DNA of 64,000 bases from a virus. The translations under genes were made by a program, and so were the position numbers. The stretch's first letter is position 1; each line of letters starts with the position of its first letter. Below the pieces are notes generated by a model. The model did no database searches and was not told the DNA's origin. It saw only the letters and a list, made by a program, of their open reading frames with translations. Location: IMG/VR virus record IMGVR_UViG_3300047319_000106, positions 1 to 64,000 of that record; one strand, written 5' to 3'. Below, one piece after another: positions 31,303 through 39,562 of the stretch.

Positions 31303-32010
31303 TCAGTTCGGCGGGTTCGTATTGCTGCCTGCACCGTTTTCATGGTGCGTGTGTGTGCTAACGCTCTTGCCGGCCGCGGTGACGTCGTTGACGACCGTGA
31401 TCGGACCTTGCAGCGTCGCGGGGTATTTCGTCGAGCCGGTACCCTGAGCCAGTTGGCCGTTCAGAGTGATCGTCGGAGCGTCGACTTCGAAGCCGCCGGG
31501 AGCGACGACCTTCACCGCCTTAGAGGAAGGGTTCAGTTCGATGTACGCACTGCCGTCGTTGCTGCGAAGCTGAACCGCGCTCGTGCTGACTCCGCCGATC
31601 TTCGTTGCCTGCGAGAACGGCCCGAGAATCGCGAAGCCGTCCGACAGGTCATGCATCCGAAGCTCGGCCTGCACCTGAACACCGCCTGACTGCCACCACG
31701 CATCAATGCAGCGCGACGAGAACACCATCAGCGCCTCGTCGCCGGCCGTGACCGGAAACGTCATCGTGCAGCCGCCGCCGCGCGGAAAGCAGACCGGAAC
31801 GTCGACAAGCAACGGAAGCGTCACCCACGAAGTGCTACCATCCTGCGCGCGCACCTGCGCCTGAATGGCGGGTTGCGCAGTGCAGGTCAATGCGCTAGCG
31901 TCGAAGCTCTGGATGATCGCGGGGAGCGCCGTCCAGAGTCCCGCCTGGTTGCCGCCGAGCGCGGCGCGCAGCGCGTCTTCGATACTGGCGGAGCGTTCGG
32001 TTTGAAGCAT
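31303..32010 (-). CDS. Baseplate spike protein, Gp138/gpV-like
   Basis: 235 aa from ATG 32010. N-terminal OB-like domain (TCTAQPAIQAQVRAQDGSTS, VDVPVCFPRGGGCTMTFPVT, GDEALMVFSSRCIDAWWQSG), then a triple-stranded beta-helix region (SAYIELNPSSKAVKVVAPGG) and a C-terminal tip with His pairs (STHTHHENGAG), the metal-binding apex seen in membrane-piercing spikes such as P2 gpV. It forms the needle that pierces the outer membrane. Confidence 0.85.
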   Translation of the reverse strand: MLQTERSASIEDALRAALGGNQAGLWTALPAIIQSFDASALTCTAQPAIQAQVRAQDGSTSWVTLPLLVDVPVCFPRGGGCTMTFPVTAGDEALMVFSSRCIDAWWQSGGVQVQAELRMHDLSDGFAILGPFSQATKIGGVSTSAVQLRSNDGSAYIELNPSSKAVKVVAPGGFEVDAPTITLNGQLAQGTGSTKYPATLQGPITVVNDVTAAGKSVSTHTHHENGAGSNTNPPN

Positions 32011-32022
32011 AGGAACCTGATA

Positions 32023-32466
32023 ATGAAAATAACGACTTTGCTCTTCGTCATCCCGGTCACGGCCGCAGCCGCTTCGACTGACGTGCCCGAGATCACGATC
32101 GCCCCAGCCACCGTCGCGGAACAGCCTGCGAGAACTGCTCGAGTTCCGACCGCACGCGGCATCGATCTCGTGGACGGCGCGATAGTGTGCAGCTCGTACG
32201 ACCTTGCAGAATTCATGTACGGGCAGATCAACTCAGCGCGGCACGCGCGCCGGTCATTGCCTCAAGAACTTAGGCGACAGGCCACACTGGTCAATGGCTA
32301 CGACTACGGCGCAGAGCCGAGGCCGGCTGACTACGGATGCGTAATGGTCCCGGCCGGAACGAAGCTCTCTGTAGAGAAAGGCAACTTCGTGCCCGTCGTT
32401 TCTGGGAAGCTCCCGGACGGACGAAAATTCACTGGCGTCACGCTGCCGCAGATGATCGAGCGCTAG
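32023..32466 (+). CDS. Secreted protein on opposite strand inside the tail operon
   Basis: 147 aa, ATG 32023 with AGGA upstream. Signal peptide MKITTLLFVIPVTAAAAST with a likely cut after AAA. Mature part has two Cys (DGAIVCSSYDLAEFMYG and DYGCVMVPAGTKLSVEKGNF), possibly a disulphide, and ends FTGVTLPQMIER. It starts 13 bases from the divergent spike gene and overlaps the hub gene end by 4 bases, so it fits tightly into an operon of opposite direction. No family recognised. A periplasmic moron acting on the lysogen surface is likely. Confidence 0.65.
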   Translation: MKITTLLFVIPVTAAAASTDVPEITIAPATVAEQPARTARVPTARGIDLVDGAIVCSSYDLAEFMYGQINSARHARRSLPQELRRQATLVNGYDYGAEPRPADYGCVMVPAGTKLSVEKGNFVPVVSGKLPDGRKFTGVTLPQMIER

Positions 32467-33404
32467 CCAGCCGACTGCACAGAACTGCCCACTGGCGCGG
32501 ACGTGTCCACCGCGAGACAAGTCAGGTCGCAATACCACTCCTGCCCGCGCGTATCGCCGATGAACTCGGAGACCAGCACGCGGTAGAAGCCGGCGGCGGT
32601 CGTCTGCGCCGCGGCGGACAGGCCGGTGTACGAAAGCCCCTGCTGCTTGATTGTCAGCGTGTTGATGTCAGCCTGCGCGATCTGCACCAGGCATCCGATC
32701 CGCACTAGCGGGTTTAGCAGGATGCGCGCGTGCACGCCATCTTCAGTCGCCTCCGGCACGCCAATCAGTCCGGTCGTCGAAGAGAGCACCACCGCCTCTC
32801 CGGGCCGATAACCGGTGACCGGCACGACCACCGCCTGCCCGTTCTGAATGCTCCAGCGGAATCCGTTTTTCGCGGCCCAGTCTCGCGCATAGTCGCGCGA
32901 CATCCCGAAGAGCACCTTGCCGCGCGCGAGCGCTTGCGCGGGGATGCCGCCGACAAGGCCGTTCACATCCGTCGCGTACGGGAGATTCCCAGCATCGGCG
33001 TTCTGCTTCGTGATCGAATCGAGGATCTGCTTCGGCGTGCTGCCGGCCGCCAGCGTCTGATTGACCATCCCGAAGTTGTAGAACTCGTCCCCGTCCGCCG
33101 CCCAAATGTCGAGGAATGAATCGACGTTTCGCTCCTTTCCGCGCATGAACTGCTTGATCGTGCCTTGGAAGATGATGCCGAAGTTGCCGTTCTCGTATCC
33201 TGCCTGCAACGTGATCGTCGTGAACTCGCCTTGGATCGCCTTGACCGTGGCCGGCGCGAGATTGTAGATGCGCACGTAGAGCGTGTTTGGCGCTTGCGTG
33301 TCCGCCTGGCGCACCTCGAACTTGAAGCGGAGCTGAGACAGATCGAGCCCGTTCGATCCGGTCGAAACGATCAGCGTCGCCTTCCGGCCGAACTGGTTAC
33401 TCAT
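32463..33404 (-). CDS. Baseplate hub protein (gp27/gpD-like)
   Basis: 313 aa from ATG 33404. Starts MSNQFGRKATLIVSTGSNGL, then DLSQLRFKFEVRQADTQAPN and YVRIYNLAPATVKAIQ, the pattern of hub proteins in Pam3-like simple myophages; the middle has DIWAADGDEFYNFGMVNQTL and PKQILDSITKQN, and the C-terminus YRVLVSEFIGDTRGQEWYCD. It connects tube to spike. Lies after the plug and Dit-like genes. Confidence 0.75.
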   Translation of the reverse strand: MSNQFGRKATLIVSTGSNGLDLSQLRFKFEVRQADTQAPNTLYVRIYNLAPATVKAIQGEFTTITLQAGYENGNFGIIFQGTIKQFMRGKERNVDSFLDIWAADGDEFYNFGMVNQTLAAGSTPKQILDSITKQNADAGNLPYATDVNGLVGGIPAQALARGKVLFGMSRDYARDWAAKNGFRWSIQNGQAVVVPVTGYRPGEAVVLSSTTGLIGVPEATEDGVHARILLNPLVRIGCLVQIAQADINTLTIKQQGLSYTGLSAAAQTTAAGFYRVLVSEFIGDTRGQEWYCDLTCLAVDTSAPVGSSVQSAG

Positions 33405-33709
33405 GACGTGATGAAGTAAAGGTGCCCGGTCGAGCCGAGGTTATCGAACGTCGGGACGGCGTCCGGGTCATTGTCCGTCTGCACCACCAGTTGCCCGGTG
33501 AAGCCGAGATATGCGTATTGCCCAAGCAGATCGACGCCCGTCACGAGCGGGATACTCCCGACCATCAGGTTGCCCGTCGCATCGGCGATGTCGAGCATCC
33601 ATGCGGCAGCCGGAACGTTCCAGCGGAGTGTCATCTTGTAAGTGACGCCGCCGAGCGCGATGCTGAACGCCTGCGGCTTGGCCGACAGCGGAATCTCGTA
33701 TGCGGTCAT
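33401..33709 (-). CDS. Baseplate plug protein (Pam3 gp18-like)
   Basis: 102 aa from ATG 33709. MTAYEIPLSAKPQAFSIALG, then YKMTLRWNVPAAAWMLDIAD and GNLMVGSIPLVTGVDLLGQY match the short baseplate plug/DUF6983 proteins found between hub and tape measure in simple myophages. It is beta-rich and contains the typical W-x-x-D core. 4-base overlaps on both sides indicate tight coupling. Confidence 0.7.
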   Translation of the reverse strand: MTAYEIPLSAKPQAFSIALGGVTYKMTLRWNVPAAAWMLDIADATGNLMVGSIPLVTGVDLLGQYAYLGFTGQLVVQTDNDPDAVPTFDNLGSTGHLYFITS

Positions 33710-34389
33710 GAAAGTGCTGTCACGTTGATGTTCGGCGCCGGCACTGGCGATGTCACGCCTGCATCTTCGGGCGACGCGGTGCTCGCCGGGTTCGACATGT
33801 TGCTGGAGTCAGGAACCGTCACCGTCTGGGTCTGTGCCATCAGGATCTGACGGCAGACGATCCTGACGATGACAGAGTTCTCTGTCTCCGCTGTCGTCGT
33901 CGTCGACAGCGCCTTGATGATCATGTTCCGATACTGCCTCTTCCCCGTGTAGATGTTGAAGAGGAATCGGTTGTGGTACATATCGATCAGCTTCATGTAC
34001 GCCTTCTTAGAAGGCGTCCAGCCGGTTCCGAGCATGTTCATCACGCCGCTTGCCAGTTCGACGGCGCCGATGAGTGCGCGCGCGGCGCTGCTTTGCGCAG
34101 CAATGGCGCCCGCGACGCCACCTATGAGACTGGTCGAATTTGGGCTGTTCGACCAGGCCGCAGTGATGATCACTTCCGCCGGTCGCACGAATGCGTGATC
34201 CGCGATCACCGTGCCCTGCTCGACCGGATGCTCTGTGACTTCGAGCTCGTCGTTATGCACTTCCTCGAGAGTCGCATCAGGCACCGTGAAGGTGCCGTCA
34301 GTCGGGTCCAAGAAGCCTCGCTTCGGCTTGATGGTAAGAAGCTGAAGCCCGAGCTGCGCGCCAGATTCAATGAAGCCGAGAACGCTCAC
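33706..34389 (-). CDS. Dit-like/baseplate inner protein
   Basis: 227 aa from ATG 34389. N-terminal beta domain (EEVHNDELEVTEHPVEQGTV, IADHAFVRPAEVIITAAWSN) and RYMKLIDMYHNRFLFNIYTG-like strands that resemble Dit-like tail proteins of myophages; a middle Ala-rich helical insertion (GGVAGAIAAQSSAARALIGA) and a Pro/Thr tail. It would connect tape measure and hub. Order tape measure-this-plug-hub supports the call. Confidence 0.7.
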   Translation of the reverse strand: MSVLGFIESGAQLGLQLLTIKPKRGFLDPTDGTFTVPDATLEEVHNDELEVTEHPVEQGTVIADHAFVRPAEVIITAAWSNSPNSTSLIGGVAGAIAAQSSAARALIGAVELASGVMNMLGTGWTPSKKAYMKLIDMYHNRFLFNIYTGKRQYRNMIIKALSTTTTAETENSVIVRIVCRQILMAQTQTVTVPDSSNMSNPASTASPEDAGVTSPVPAPNINVTALS

Positions 34390-36002
34390 ACGTATGCTCC
34401 TGTCATGTTACGCACAAGGTCGGCGTTGACGCGCGCTTGCTCGCCCGCGACCGCGCGCCCGGTGCCGCCCGGGTCGGGCGAGCCATGCACGTGGACGTCG
34501 GTCTTCTGGCTGATGGTCACAGACTTTGACGCGGCCTGCGCGGAGTTCGTGCCGAGCTTGCCGTATGCCGAGCCGTTCTCGTGCTGGAAAATCGATCCGG
34601 CCACGCCCTGCAACTGATCGCCCGACAGCACGGTGTCAGCGGAAACGCCCAGTTGCTTCGCGACCGCAGCGATGTATGCCTGCGTGTCGTTCTCATTCGC
34701 TGGCGCCCAGCGCGAGACGATCTTTCGAATCGTGTTGAAGCCGCGCGCGGTGTAGCTTCGGAGAAGCTTCGCAGTCGCCTCGATGCCGGTTTGCATGTCG
34801 GAGAAGACCGCGAAGCCGCCGCTGTCTGCGCCAATTGCACCGGCGCTGCGCGCGAACTCGCCGTAGCGGATGTTGCCCGGATTGTTGTTCCGGATGCCGC
34901 GCGGAGCGTCCCAGTTCTTACTTCCGTTCCCGAGGTCAAGCGGAGCAGATCCGGCTTGCTGGCCACCGGACGGAGCAGCGCCAGCCCATTGCTGGAATGC
35001 GTGCCGCTTGCGCTTCACCCATGCGATGAAGGCGCTGTCATTCGGATCTGCGTCCGGCGGCGCATCTCCTTGCGTGGATTGGTCTGCTTGCGACCCGCCG
35101 CCTTCGCCACCGCCGAACCAACTCGCGACGCGCGCGAAGCTGCCGATGATGTTGCCGATCACCTCTGCGACTTTCCCGGCCTTATCGAGGAAGACATCGA
35201 CGTCCTTCCCGACCTTCTGCCAGTCGATGTCGCGCACCCACTTCGCAACTGCTTCCAGCGCGGTCGCGATCTTGCGTGCTGTCTCGTCGGCGTGACCGGC
35301 CGCCCACTTCTCGAACTCAGTCGAGATCTCCGCCAGAACGGGCGCGAGATGCTCCTGCAACAGCACCCAGAACAGGTGAATGTCGTTCGTGAGGTCGCGC
35401 ACCGAGTTGTCGAACTCGACGCCGGCCTGCGCCGCGCGCTCGGGATTGATGCCGAACGAGCCGAGCTTCTGGCGATACTTGTCCTGCGCGGCCTGAATCT
35501 TCGGCAGGCCGTTTTCGAGCATCAGCAGCGTGTCGGGATCGATGCCGAACAGACCCGCATACTGCGCCGCGATGTACGGCTGCATCTGCTTCATCTTGCC
35601 GATGAAGCTCTCGAATTGCTCGAGCGGACCGTTCCCGGTCACGCCGAGCTGCGTGAGCAACCCATTCATGCCAGGGTTCAGACGCAGCGTGCGGGTGAAT
35701 CCTTCGAGCGACGCCTGAGCCTGGTCAGCCGTCAGACCAATCTGGCCGGCGGCATACCGCAGCGCCATGATGTTGCCGACCGTCTCGCCTGTGCGCTGCG
35801 AGGCGTAATACAGGCGCTCCATCTCTACCGAGATGATCTTCACGCCTGCGACAACAGCGGCTGCCGTTGCGACGACCGCCGTGCCGAGCTTCATCACCGT
35901 CTTGGTGACGCTCTGGAGAGACAGCGTGAACTTGCGCAGGCTCGTCTCGTCGGTCTTATAGCCGATCGAGACCAGAAACTCCTTGATGACCTCTTCGTTC
36001 AT
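34386..36002 (-). CDS. Tail tape measure protein with peptidoglycan hydrolase domain
   Basis: 538 aa from ATG 36002. Residues 1-330 are helical tape measure (LRKFTLSLQSVTKTVMKLGT, VVATAAAVVAGVKIISVEME). Residues about 360-480 form a virion lysozyme-like domain: GIRNNNPGNIRYGEF, GGFAVFSDMQTGIEATAKLL and WAPANENDTQAYIAAVAKQL. Such domains, seen in several phage tape measures, locally cut peptidoglycan during injection. A Gly/Ser/Asp linker (residues 300-330) separates them. Short overall, so the tail is expected to be modest in length. Confidence 0.8.
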   Translation of the reverse strand: MNEEVIKEFLVSIGYKTDETSLRKFTLSLQSVTKTVMKLGTAVVATAAAVVAGVKIISVEMERLYYASQRTGETVGNIMALRYAAGQIGLTADQAQASLEGFTRTLRLNPGMNGLLTQLGVTGNGPLEQFESFIGKMKQMQPYIAAQYAGLFGIDPDTLLMLENGLPKIQAAQDKYRQKLGSFGINPERAAQAGVEFDNSVRDLTNDIHLFWVLLQEHLAPVLAEISTEFEKWAAGHADETARKIATALEAVAKWVRDIDWQKVGKDVDVFLDKAGKVAEVIGNIIGSFARVASWFGGGEGGGSQADQSTQGDAPPDADPNDSAFIAWVKRKRHAFQQWAGAAPSGGQQAGSAPLDLGNGSKNWDAPRGIRNNNPGNIRYGEFARSAGAIGADSGGFAVFSDMQTGIEATAKLLRSYTARGFNTIRKIVSRWAPANENDTQAYIAAVAKQLGVSADTVLSGDQLQGVAGSIFQHENGSAYGKLGTNSAQAASKSVTISQKTDVHVHGSPDPGGTGRAVAGEQARVNADLVRNMTGAYV

Positions 36003-36594
36003 CGCTTCGTCCGTTCCATGTGTTCCTGCACGCGGGCTTCGTTCTCGCGCTTGACCGAGAGCGCGTCATTCAGCAGCGCGACGTCGCAGAGATCCAGCGT
36101 GCCGTCGATCAGGGACTCGTACTTGATGAGCCCCTCCATGACCGGCAGCAGCAGCCAGTCTTCGCCATCAGGAAGGGAGACGAAGCTGATCCCGCTCAGG
36201 CCGCCGCGGTCAAAGTCGACGGCCCGCCGGGAAAAAAACTGCCGAGGTTTTGCTGGATGACCGCGACCGCGAGACGAAGCATCGTCGGCAGGTCGATGTC
36301 CTGAAACACCAGGCCGCCGCCCTTGACCATGACGTTCTGGAAGCCTTCGCCCTGCTGGCGCGCGACAACCATTAGACACGTGTCGAGCACGTAGTCGGTG
36401 TCCTCGTCGGACATCTTTGCGAGCGCTTCTGCGATTGGGCTGACGAGTTCCGCGAAACCCTTCGCCTCTGCTTTCAGCGCACCACCGAGGCCCGCGAGCA
36501 GCGGCGCGAGCCGCCGCGCGACGTGGAATTGCTTCTTCGCATCGAGGCGGCCGATCCGGTACGACTGGCCGTTAATTTCGACGATTCCGCTCAT
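35999..36594 (-). CDS. Tail assembly chaperone, -1 frameshift product
   Basis: Predicted 198 aa: 121 codons in the first frame up to the T_TTT_TTT heptamer (36238-36232), then 77 codons in the -1 frame (SRRAVDFDRGGLSGISFVSL, ESLIDGTLDLCDVALLNDAL, RVQEHMERTKR) ending TGA 35999, in ATGA overlap with the tape measure start. The second frame has no start codon of its own at the right place and is rich in conserved-looking helix residues. By analogy to lambda gpG/gpGT the long form bridges chaperone and tube. Confidence 0.75.
36196..36594 (-). CDS. Tail assembly chaperone, short form
   Basis: 132 aa from ATG 36594 (SGIVEINGQSYRIGRLDAKK); longer upstream readings are not needed because the tube stop lies there. 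Helical body FHVARRLAPLLAGLGGAL and DTDYVLDTCLMVVARQQGEG, ending SFFPGGPSTLTAAA at TGA 36196. It is the unshifted product of the chaperone pair. Family role: holds the tape measure soluble during tail assembly. Follows the tube gene by 3 bases. Confidence 0.78.
   Translation of the reverse strand: MSGIVEINGQSYRIGRLDAKKQFHVARRLAPLLAGLGGALKAEAKGFAELVSPIAEALAKMSDEDTDYVLDTCLMVVARQQGEGFQNVMVKGGGLVFQDIDLPTMLRLAVAVIQQNLGSFFPGGPSTLTAAA
36232..36238 (-). promoter_or_regulatory. Programmed -1 frameshift site T_TTT_TTT
   Basis: Minus strand reads AGT TTT TTT CCC in the chaperone frame, giving T_TTT_TTT in correct phase. The -1 product joins the 77-codon frame ending at 35999. A GC-rich stretch follows immediately and may form the stimulating structure. 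Confidence 0.78.
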
Positions 36595-36596
36595 GA

Positions 36597-37043
36597 TCAG
36601 ACGCCCGCGGCGAGTGCCGGATCGATGATGCCGGCGTTGAATTCCCATTCGATCATGCCCGCTTCCTTGGCGAAATCGTTCTTCGGGAACTTGGCGAACG
36701 CGACGCCCTGGCACGTGTACACATCACCGCGCACCGTGTCGGTCGCCGTGAAGATGTTCTGCGCCCAGTTCGCCGAGCTCGTGCGCTGGAAGTTGTACAT
36801 CGCCGACAGGAGAGCGTTCGTCGGCGAGGTCTTCTGCAGCCGCACGGTCAGCTTGCCGGCCTTGCTCGGGTTCAGGCTGTGCATCGGCGTACCATCGGCG
36901 CCGATCTTCATGTTGTCGGCGTCCTCGGAGAACTCGACCGTGAAGCCTTCCTCCGAAATGCCGCAGCCTGCGCCGAGCGAGATTGCGCCGCCGGGGCCGA
37001 TCAGCGACGCATTGAAATTCAGAAACGAGTACGTTGCGCTCAT
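36597..37043 (-). CDS. Tail tube protein
   Basis: 148 aa from ATG 37043. Sequence YSFLNFNASLIGPGGAISLG, GISEEGFTVEFSEDADNMKI, ADGTPMHSLNPSKAGKLTVR and a C-terminus NDFAKEAGMIEWEFNAGIID match DUF3277-type tube proteins of simple myophages. Directly after the sheath and before the chaperone pair. Forms stacked hexamers around the tape measure. Confidence 0.8.
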   Translation of the reverse strand: MSATYSFLNFNASLIGPGGAISLGAGCGISEEGFTVEFSEDADNMKIGADGTPMHSLNPSKAGKLTVRLQKTSPTNALLSAMYNFQRTSSANWAQNIFTATDTVRGDVYTCQGVAFAKFPKNDFAKEAGMIEWEFNAGIIDPALAAGV

Positions 37044-37052
37044 CTAAACCCC

Positions 37053-38537
37053 TTACTGGTTGACGGTGACAGCGATGTCCGCGCTGTGGATTGCGCCGGC
37101 TTCCTTCGCTGCGATCTGGAACTTGACCGACTTGCGCGCGGCGCGATCCGCCTGGCTCTGGTTTGCGATCGGCGGCGCAAACACGTAGAAGCCCTTCGGC
37201 ATGTAATCGCCTTGGCTCAGCGTGCCGAAGCCGCCGGAATTCCACGTGCCGGGCGCGAGGAAGCCGTTCGTGACGTACTGCGCGCAGACTTGCTCGAGCG
37301 TCGTCGCGATCAGGTGATTGCCCGCGTCGGTCTGCGGGATCTTCGTCGTGCTCGTGTAGAGCAGGTTGAAAACAGCGTTCTGCAGGTCGATTGCGAAGTT
37401 GTCCGCGCCGATCACCGAGTCGATGAAATCGCCCGAGCAGCAGACGCCCTGCTCGATGATCGCGGTGTTGTTGTCGTACGCCACGAACACGTTGCAGTTG
37501 AACGCTTCGAGCGCGTTCGCCTGCGTGCTGTTCAGGTTCTCCGCGGTGATGCCGGGTTGCTGCTTGAACTTCAGCGTGATGACCGTGTTGTTGCCGGTGT
37601 AGTCGGTCGTCAGGATGCGCGCGAGCAGCGACGCGACCGCGTACGCGTTCGAGCTCGAATACTGCACGGCCGTCTTCTTGTAGCCGAGGCCCTTAAGCTG
37701 ATACGCAATGTTCGTCGTATCGCTTCCGACGAGAACGCCGGCTTCTTGCGTCGTGACGCCGTAGAAGTGCTTCGTCGAGGCAGCCTCGATGTAGGCAGCG
37801 ATGGCGAGGTGATCGGCATCGACCGCGCTCGGCACGGTCAGCGCGTACCACTGCTGCCCGAAGTTCGCGTCGAACAGCGTCACCGCCGAGACAGCGGATT
37901 CGGCAGCCGCGCCCGCGGCGACGTAAGCACCCGACGTCGTCGACGTGAGGCCCATGAGTGCGGAAATGTCCGTGCCCGACGTCGGCGCCTGCGCGAAGCT
38001 CACCGACGACGTAGCGCCAGTCGTCGCGCTCGTGATCTCGAAGCGGCCGAACGTCGAGTTCCAGACGCAGGTGCCCGCGCTTGCGAGTGCGGTCGTCACC
38101 GCCGAGGCCACGCCGTTCAGGTTCGTGACGCCGGTGAGGCTGATGCCCGACAGCGTCTTGAGCGTGCCGTCGATCGTGATCTTCATGCCGCCAGACGAAA
38201 CCGCGGTGAAGTTCGCCAGCGCCTGCTGCGCGGCCGACAGCGTGCCGCCGAGCAACTGGCCGGCGGCGGCCGTCTTCGCCCACCGGCCGACCATGACGGT
38301 CGTCGGCTGCGGAGCCTGCTCGAACCAGAGCGCAGCCGCTTTGTATTCTTCGGCGGACGTGCCGAAGTCGGTCGCCAAGTCGTCGATGCTTTCGTATGTG
38401 CGGAAGCGCGACACAAGGTCGATGACGTTGGACGTGCCGAGGATCAGCAGCGTCGAGGTGTTTTGAGCCTGCGCAGCGGACTGCGTGAGCGTGATCGCGA
38501 CCTTGACCAGTCGGCTGATCGGCAGAGTGTTCGCCAT
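37053..38537 (-). CDS. Contractile tail sheath protein (DUF3383-like)
   Basis: 494 aa from ATG 38537 (the open frame continues upstream through the terminator and is not used). MANTLPISRLVKVAITLTQS, LILGTSNVIDLVSRFRTYES, and C-terminal MPKGFYVFAPPIANQSQADR and FQIAAKEAGAIHSADIAVTV fit the DUF3383 sheath family. Central Ala/Ser/Thr-rich outer domain (residues 90-220). Not closely similar to the sheath of phage A, showing two unrelated tail systems. Confidence 0.85.
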   Translation of the reverse strand: MANTLPISRLVKVAITLTQSAAQAQNTSTLLILGTSNVIDLVSRFRTYESIDDLATDFGTSAEEYKAAALWFEQAPQPTTVMVGRWAKTAAAGQLLGGTLSAAQQALANFTAVSSGGMKITIDGTLKTLSGISLTGVTNLNGVASAVTTALASAGTCVWNSTFGRFEITSATTGATSSVSFAQAPTSGTDISALMGLTSTTSGAYVAAGAAAESAVSAVTLFDANFGQQWYALTVPSAVDADHLAIAAYIEAASTKHFYGVTTQEAGVLVGSDTTNIAYQLKGLGYKKTAVQYSSSNAYAVASLLARILTTDYTGNNTVITLKFKQQPGITAENLNSTQANALEAFNCNVFVAYDNNTAIIEQGVCCSGDFIDSVIGADNFAIDLQNAVFNLLYTSTTKIPQTDAGNHLIATTLEQVCAQYVTNGFLAPGTWNSGGFGTLSQGDYMPKGFYVFAPPIANQSQADRAARKSVKFQIAAKEAGAIHSADIAVTVNQ

Positions 38538-38550
38538 GTGTGCGTCCCGA

Positions 38551-38576
38551 AAAGAAAAAGCCCGCACGCGGCGGGC
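38551..38576 (-). terminator. Terminator upstream of the sheath gene
   Basis: GCCCGC (38560-38565) pairs with GCGGGC (38571-38576), 5-nt loop, then TTTTTCTTTT on the minus strand. It lies 14 bp before the sheath ATG, so the leader of the sheath message would be very short if a promoter exists there. Confidence 0.78.
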
Positions 38577-38599
38577 CGATGAATCCGATGTGAATGGGC

Positions 38600-39184
38600 T
38601 TACTGCTCGACGACGAAGTCTGTCGTGTCAGGGTCGCGGTCGATCGTGCCGTGCGCCGACAGAAGATTGAGCACGCTGTACGTGCGCTCGACCTGACGAC
38701 GCACGCGGAACGGAAGATCAAAGCGCCGCAGCCACTGCTGATTGAGCAGCTCTGGCGCGGCGGTCACGCGACCGACGTCGACGAGGCCCATGCCGTCCAG
38801 CACGAGCATGCCGTGGTTCTGTGCAACGAAAATCCCGTCTCGCGCCTGCGCGGCGTATTGCATCGCGCTCGGCCCGTAGAAGCTGGCGAGCAGCGTGAGG
38901 ATCTCGTTCCGGTAAAGCTTGTCAGTGCCGTCCGTATCAGGCACGTGGACAATCGTCGGTGCGAAATCCTGATCGATGTCCGTGATGCCGATGGCGCACC
39001 AGTTCTGGTTCGGCTCCGGCATCTTCGGCACGGTCGGCTGCCATCGCGGCCGCACCATCGCGCCGGGCAAACCGGTCAGCCCGACAACCAACTGCTGAAA
39101 GACTGCGTCGAGCGCGGCATCTTCGAGCGGCGGCGACGGCGCGTCCGGCTGGAGATAGCCGACGGTGCTGGAATCGTTCGCCAT
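38600..39184 (-). CDS. Neck/tail terminator protein (gp12-like)
   Basis: 194 aa from ATG 39184. Contains LDAVFQQLVVGLTGLPGAMV, PRWQPTVPKMPEPNQNWCAI and RNEILTLLASFYGPSAMQYA, a pattern found in neck terminators of Pam3-like myophages, plus a C-terminal helix (WLRRFDLPFRVRRQVERTYS). Caps the tube at the head end. Lies between head-tail connectors and the sheath, where this function is expected. Confidence 0.7.
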   Translation of the reverse strand: MANDSSTVGYLQPDAPSPPLEDAALDAVFQQLVVGLTGLPGAMVRPRWQPTVPKMPEPNQNWCAIGITDIDQDFAPTIVHVPDTDGTDKLYRNEILTLLASFYGPSAMQYAAQARDGIFVAQNHGMLVLDGMGLVDVGRVTAAPELLNQQWLRRFDLPFRVRRQVERTYSVLNLLSAHGTIDRDPDTTDFVVEQ

Positions 39185-39185
39185 G

Positions 39186-39560
39186 TCAGCCTCCCGAGAA
39201 CGGGATCAGCGCGCACTGCGCGGCCACGAATCCCTGCCCATACGTCGACCAGTCGCGCACGTTGACGACGGTGTATTGCCTGCCCTGCCACGTCACGACG
39301 TCGGCGTCGAAGCCGATCTTTCCGTCGATCAGTTGGAAGCGCGTGTGGATCGTGATCGATCCGTCGATGCGCGCGCCGTCCGGGCCGCGCATCAATTGAT
39401 CGCCGGTGTCGTTCGTGACGACGCCGGAGAACGCCGAAACTGTCGGCGTGTTGACCGCCATGCCATCGTCGCCTACCGTCTGCGCGCTCCGCGTGCATGT
39501 CAGCGAGTTATCGACGAAATCCGGATCAGTCAGGAGGTCGGAGACGTCGAGTAGAGGCAT
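39186..39560 (-). CDS. Head-tail connector protein
   Basis: 124 aa from ATG 39560. Starts MPLLDVSDLLTDPDFVDNSL with the beta-rich core ARIDGSITIHTRFQLIDGKI and YTVVNVRDWSTYGQGFVAAQ, typical of small head-closure proteins (beta barrel stopper). Tightly coupled to its neighbours. Role inferred from size, fold-like pattern and order. Confidence 0.68.
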   Translation of the reverse strand: MPLLDVSDLLTDPDFVDNSLTCTRSAQTVGDDGMAVNTPTVSAFSGVVTNDTGDQLMRGPDGARIDGSITIHTRFQLIDGKIGFDADVVTWQGRQYTVVNVRDWSTYGQGFVAAQCALIPFSGG

Positions 39561-39562
39561 GG

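Noticed and set aside
32463-33404. Hub gene as a frameshifted fragment because of the opposite-strand neighbour
   Set aside because: The 313-aa frame is complete with normal start and stop and has coupled overlaps, so the neighbour is an insertion beside it, not within it.
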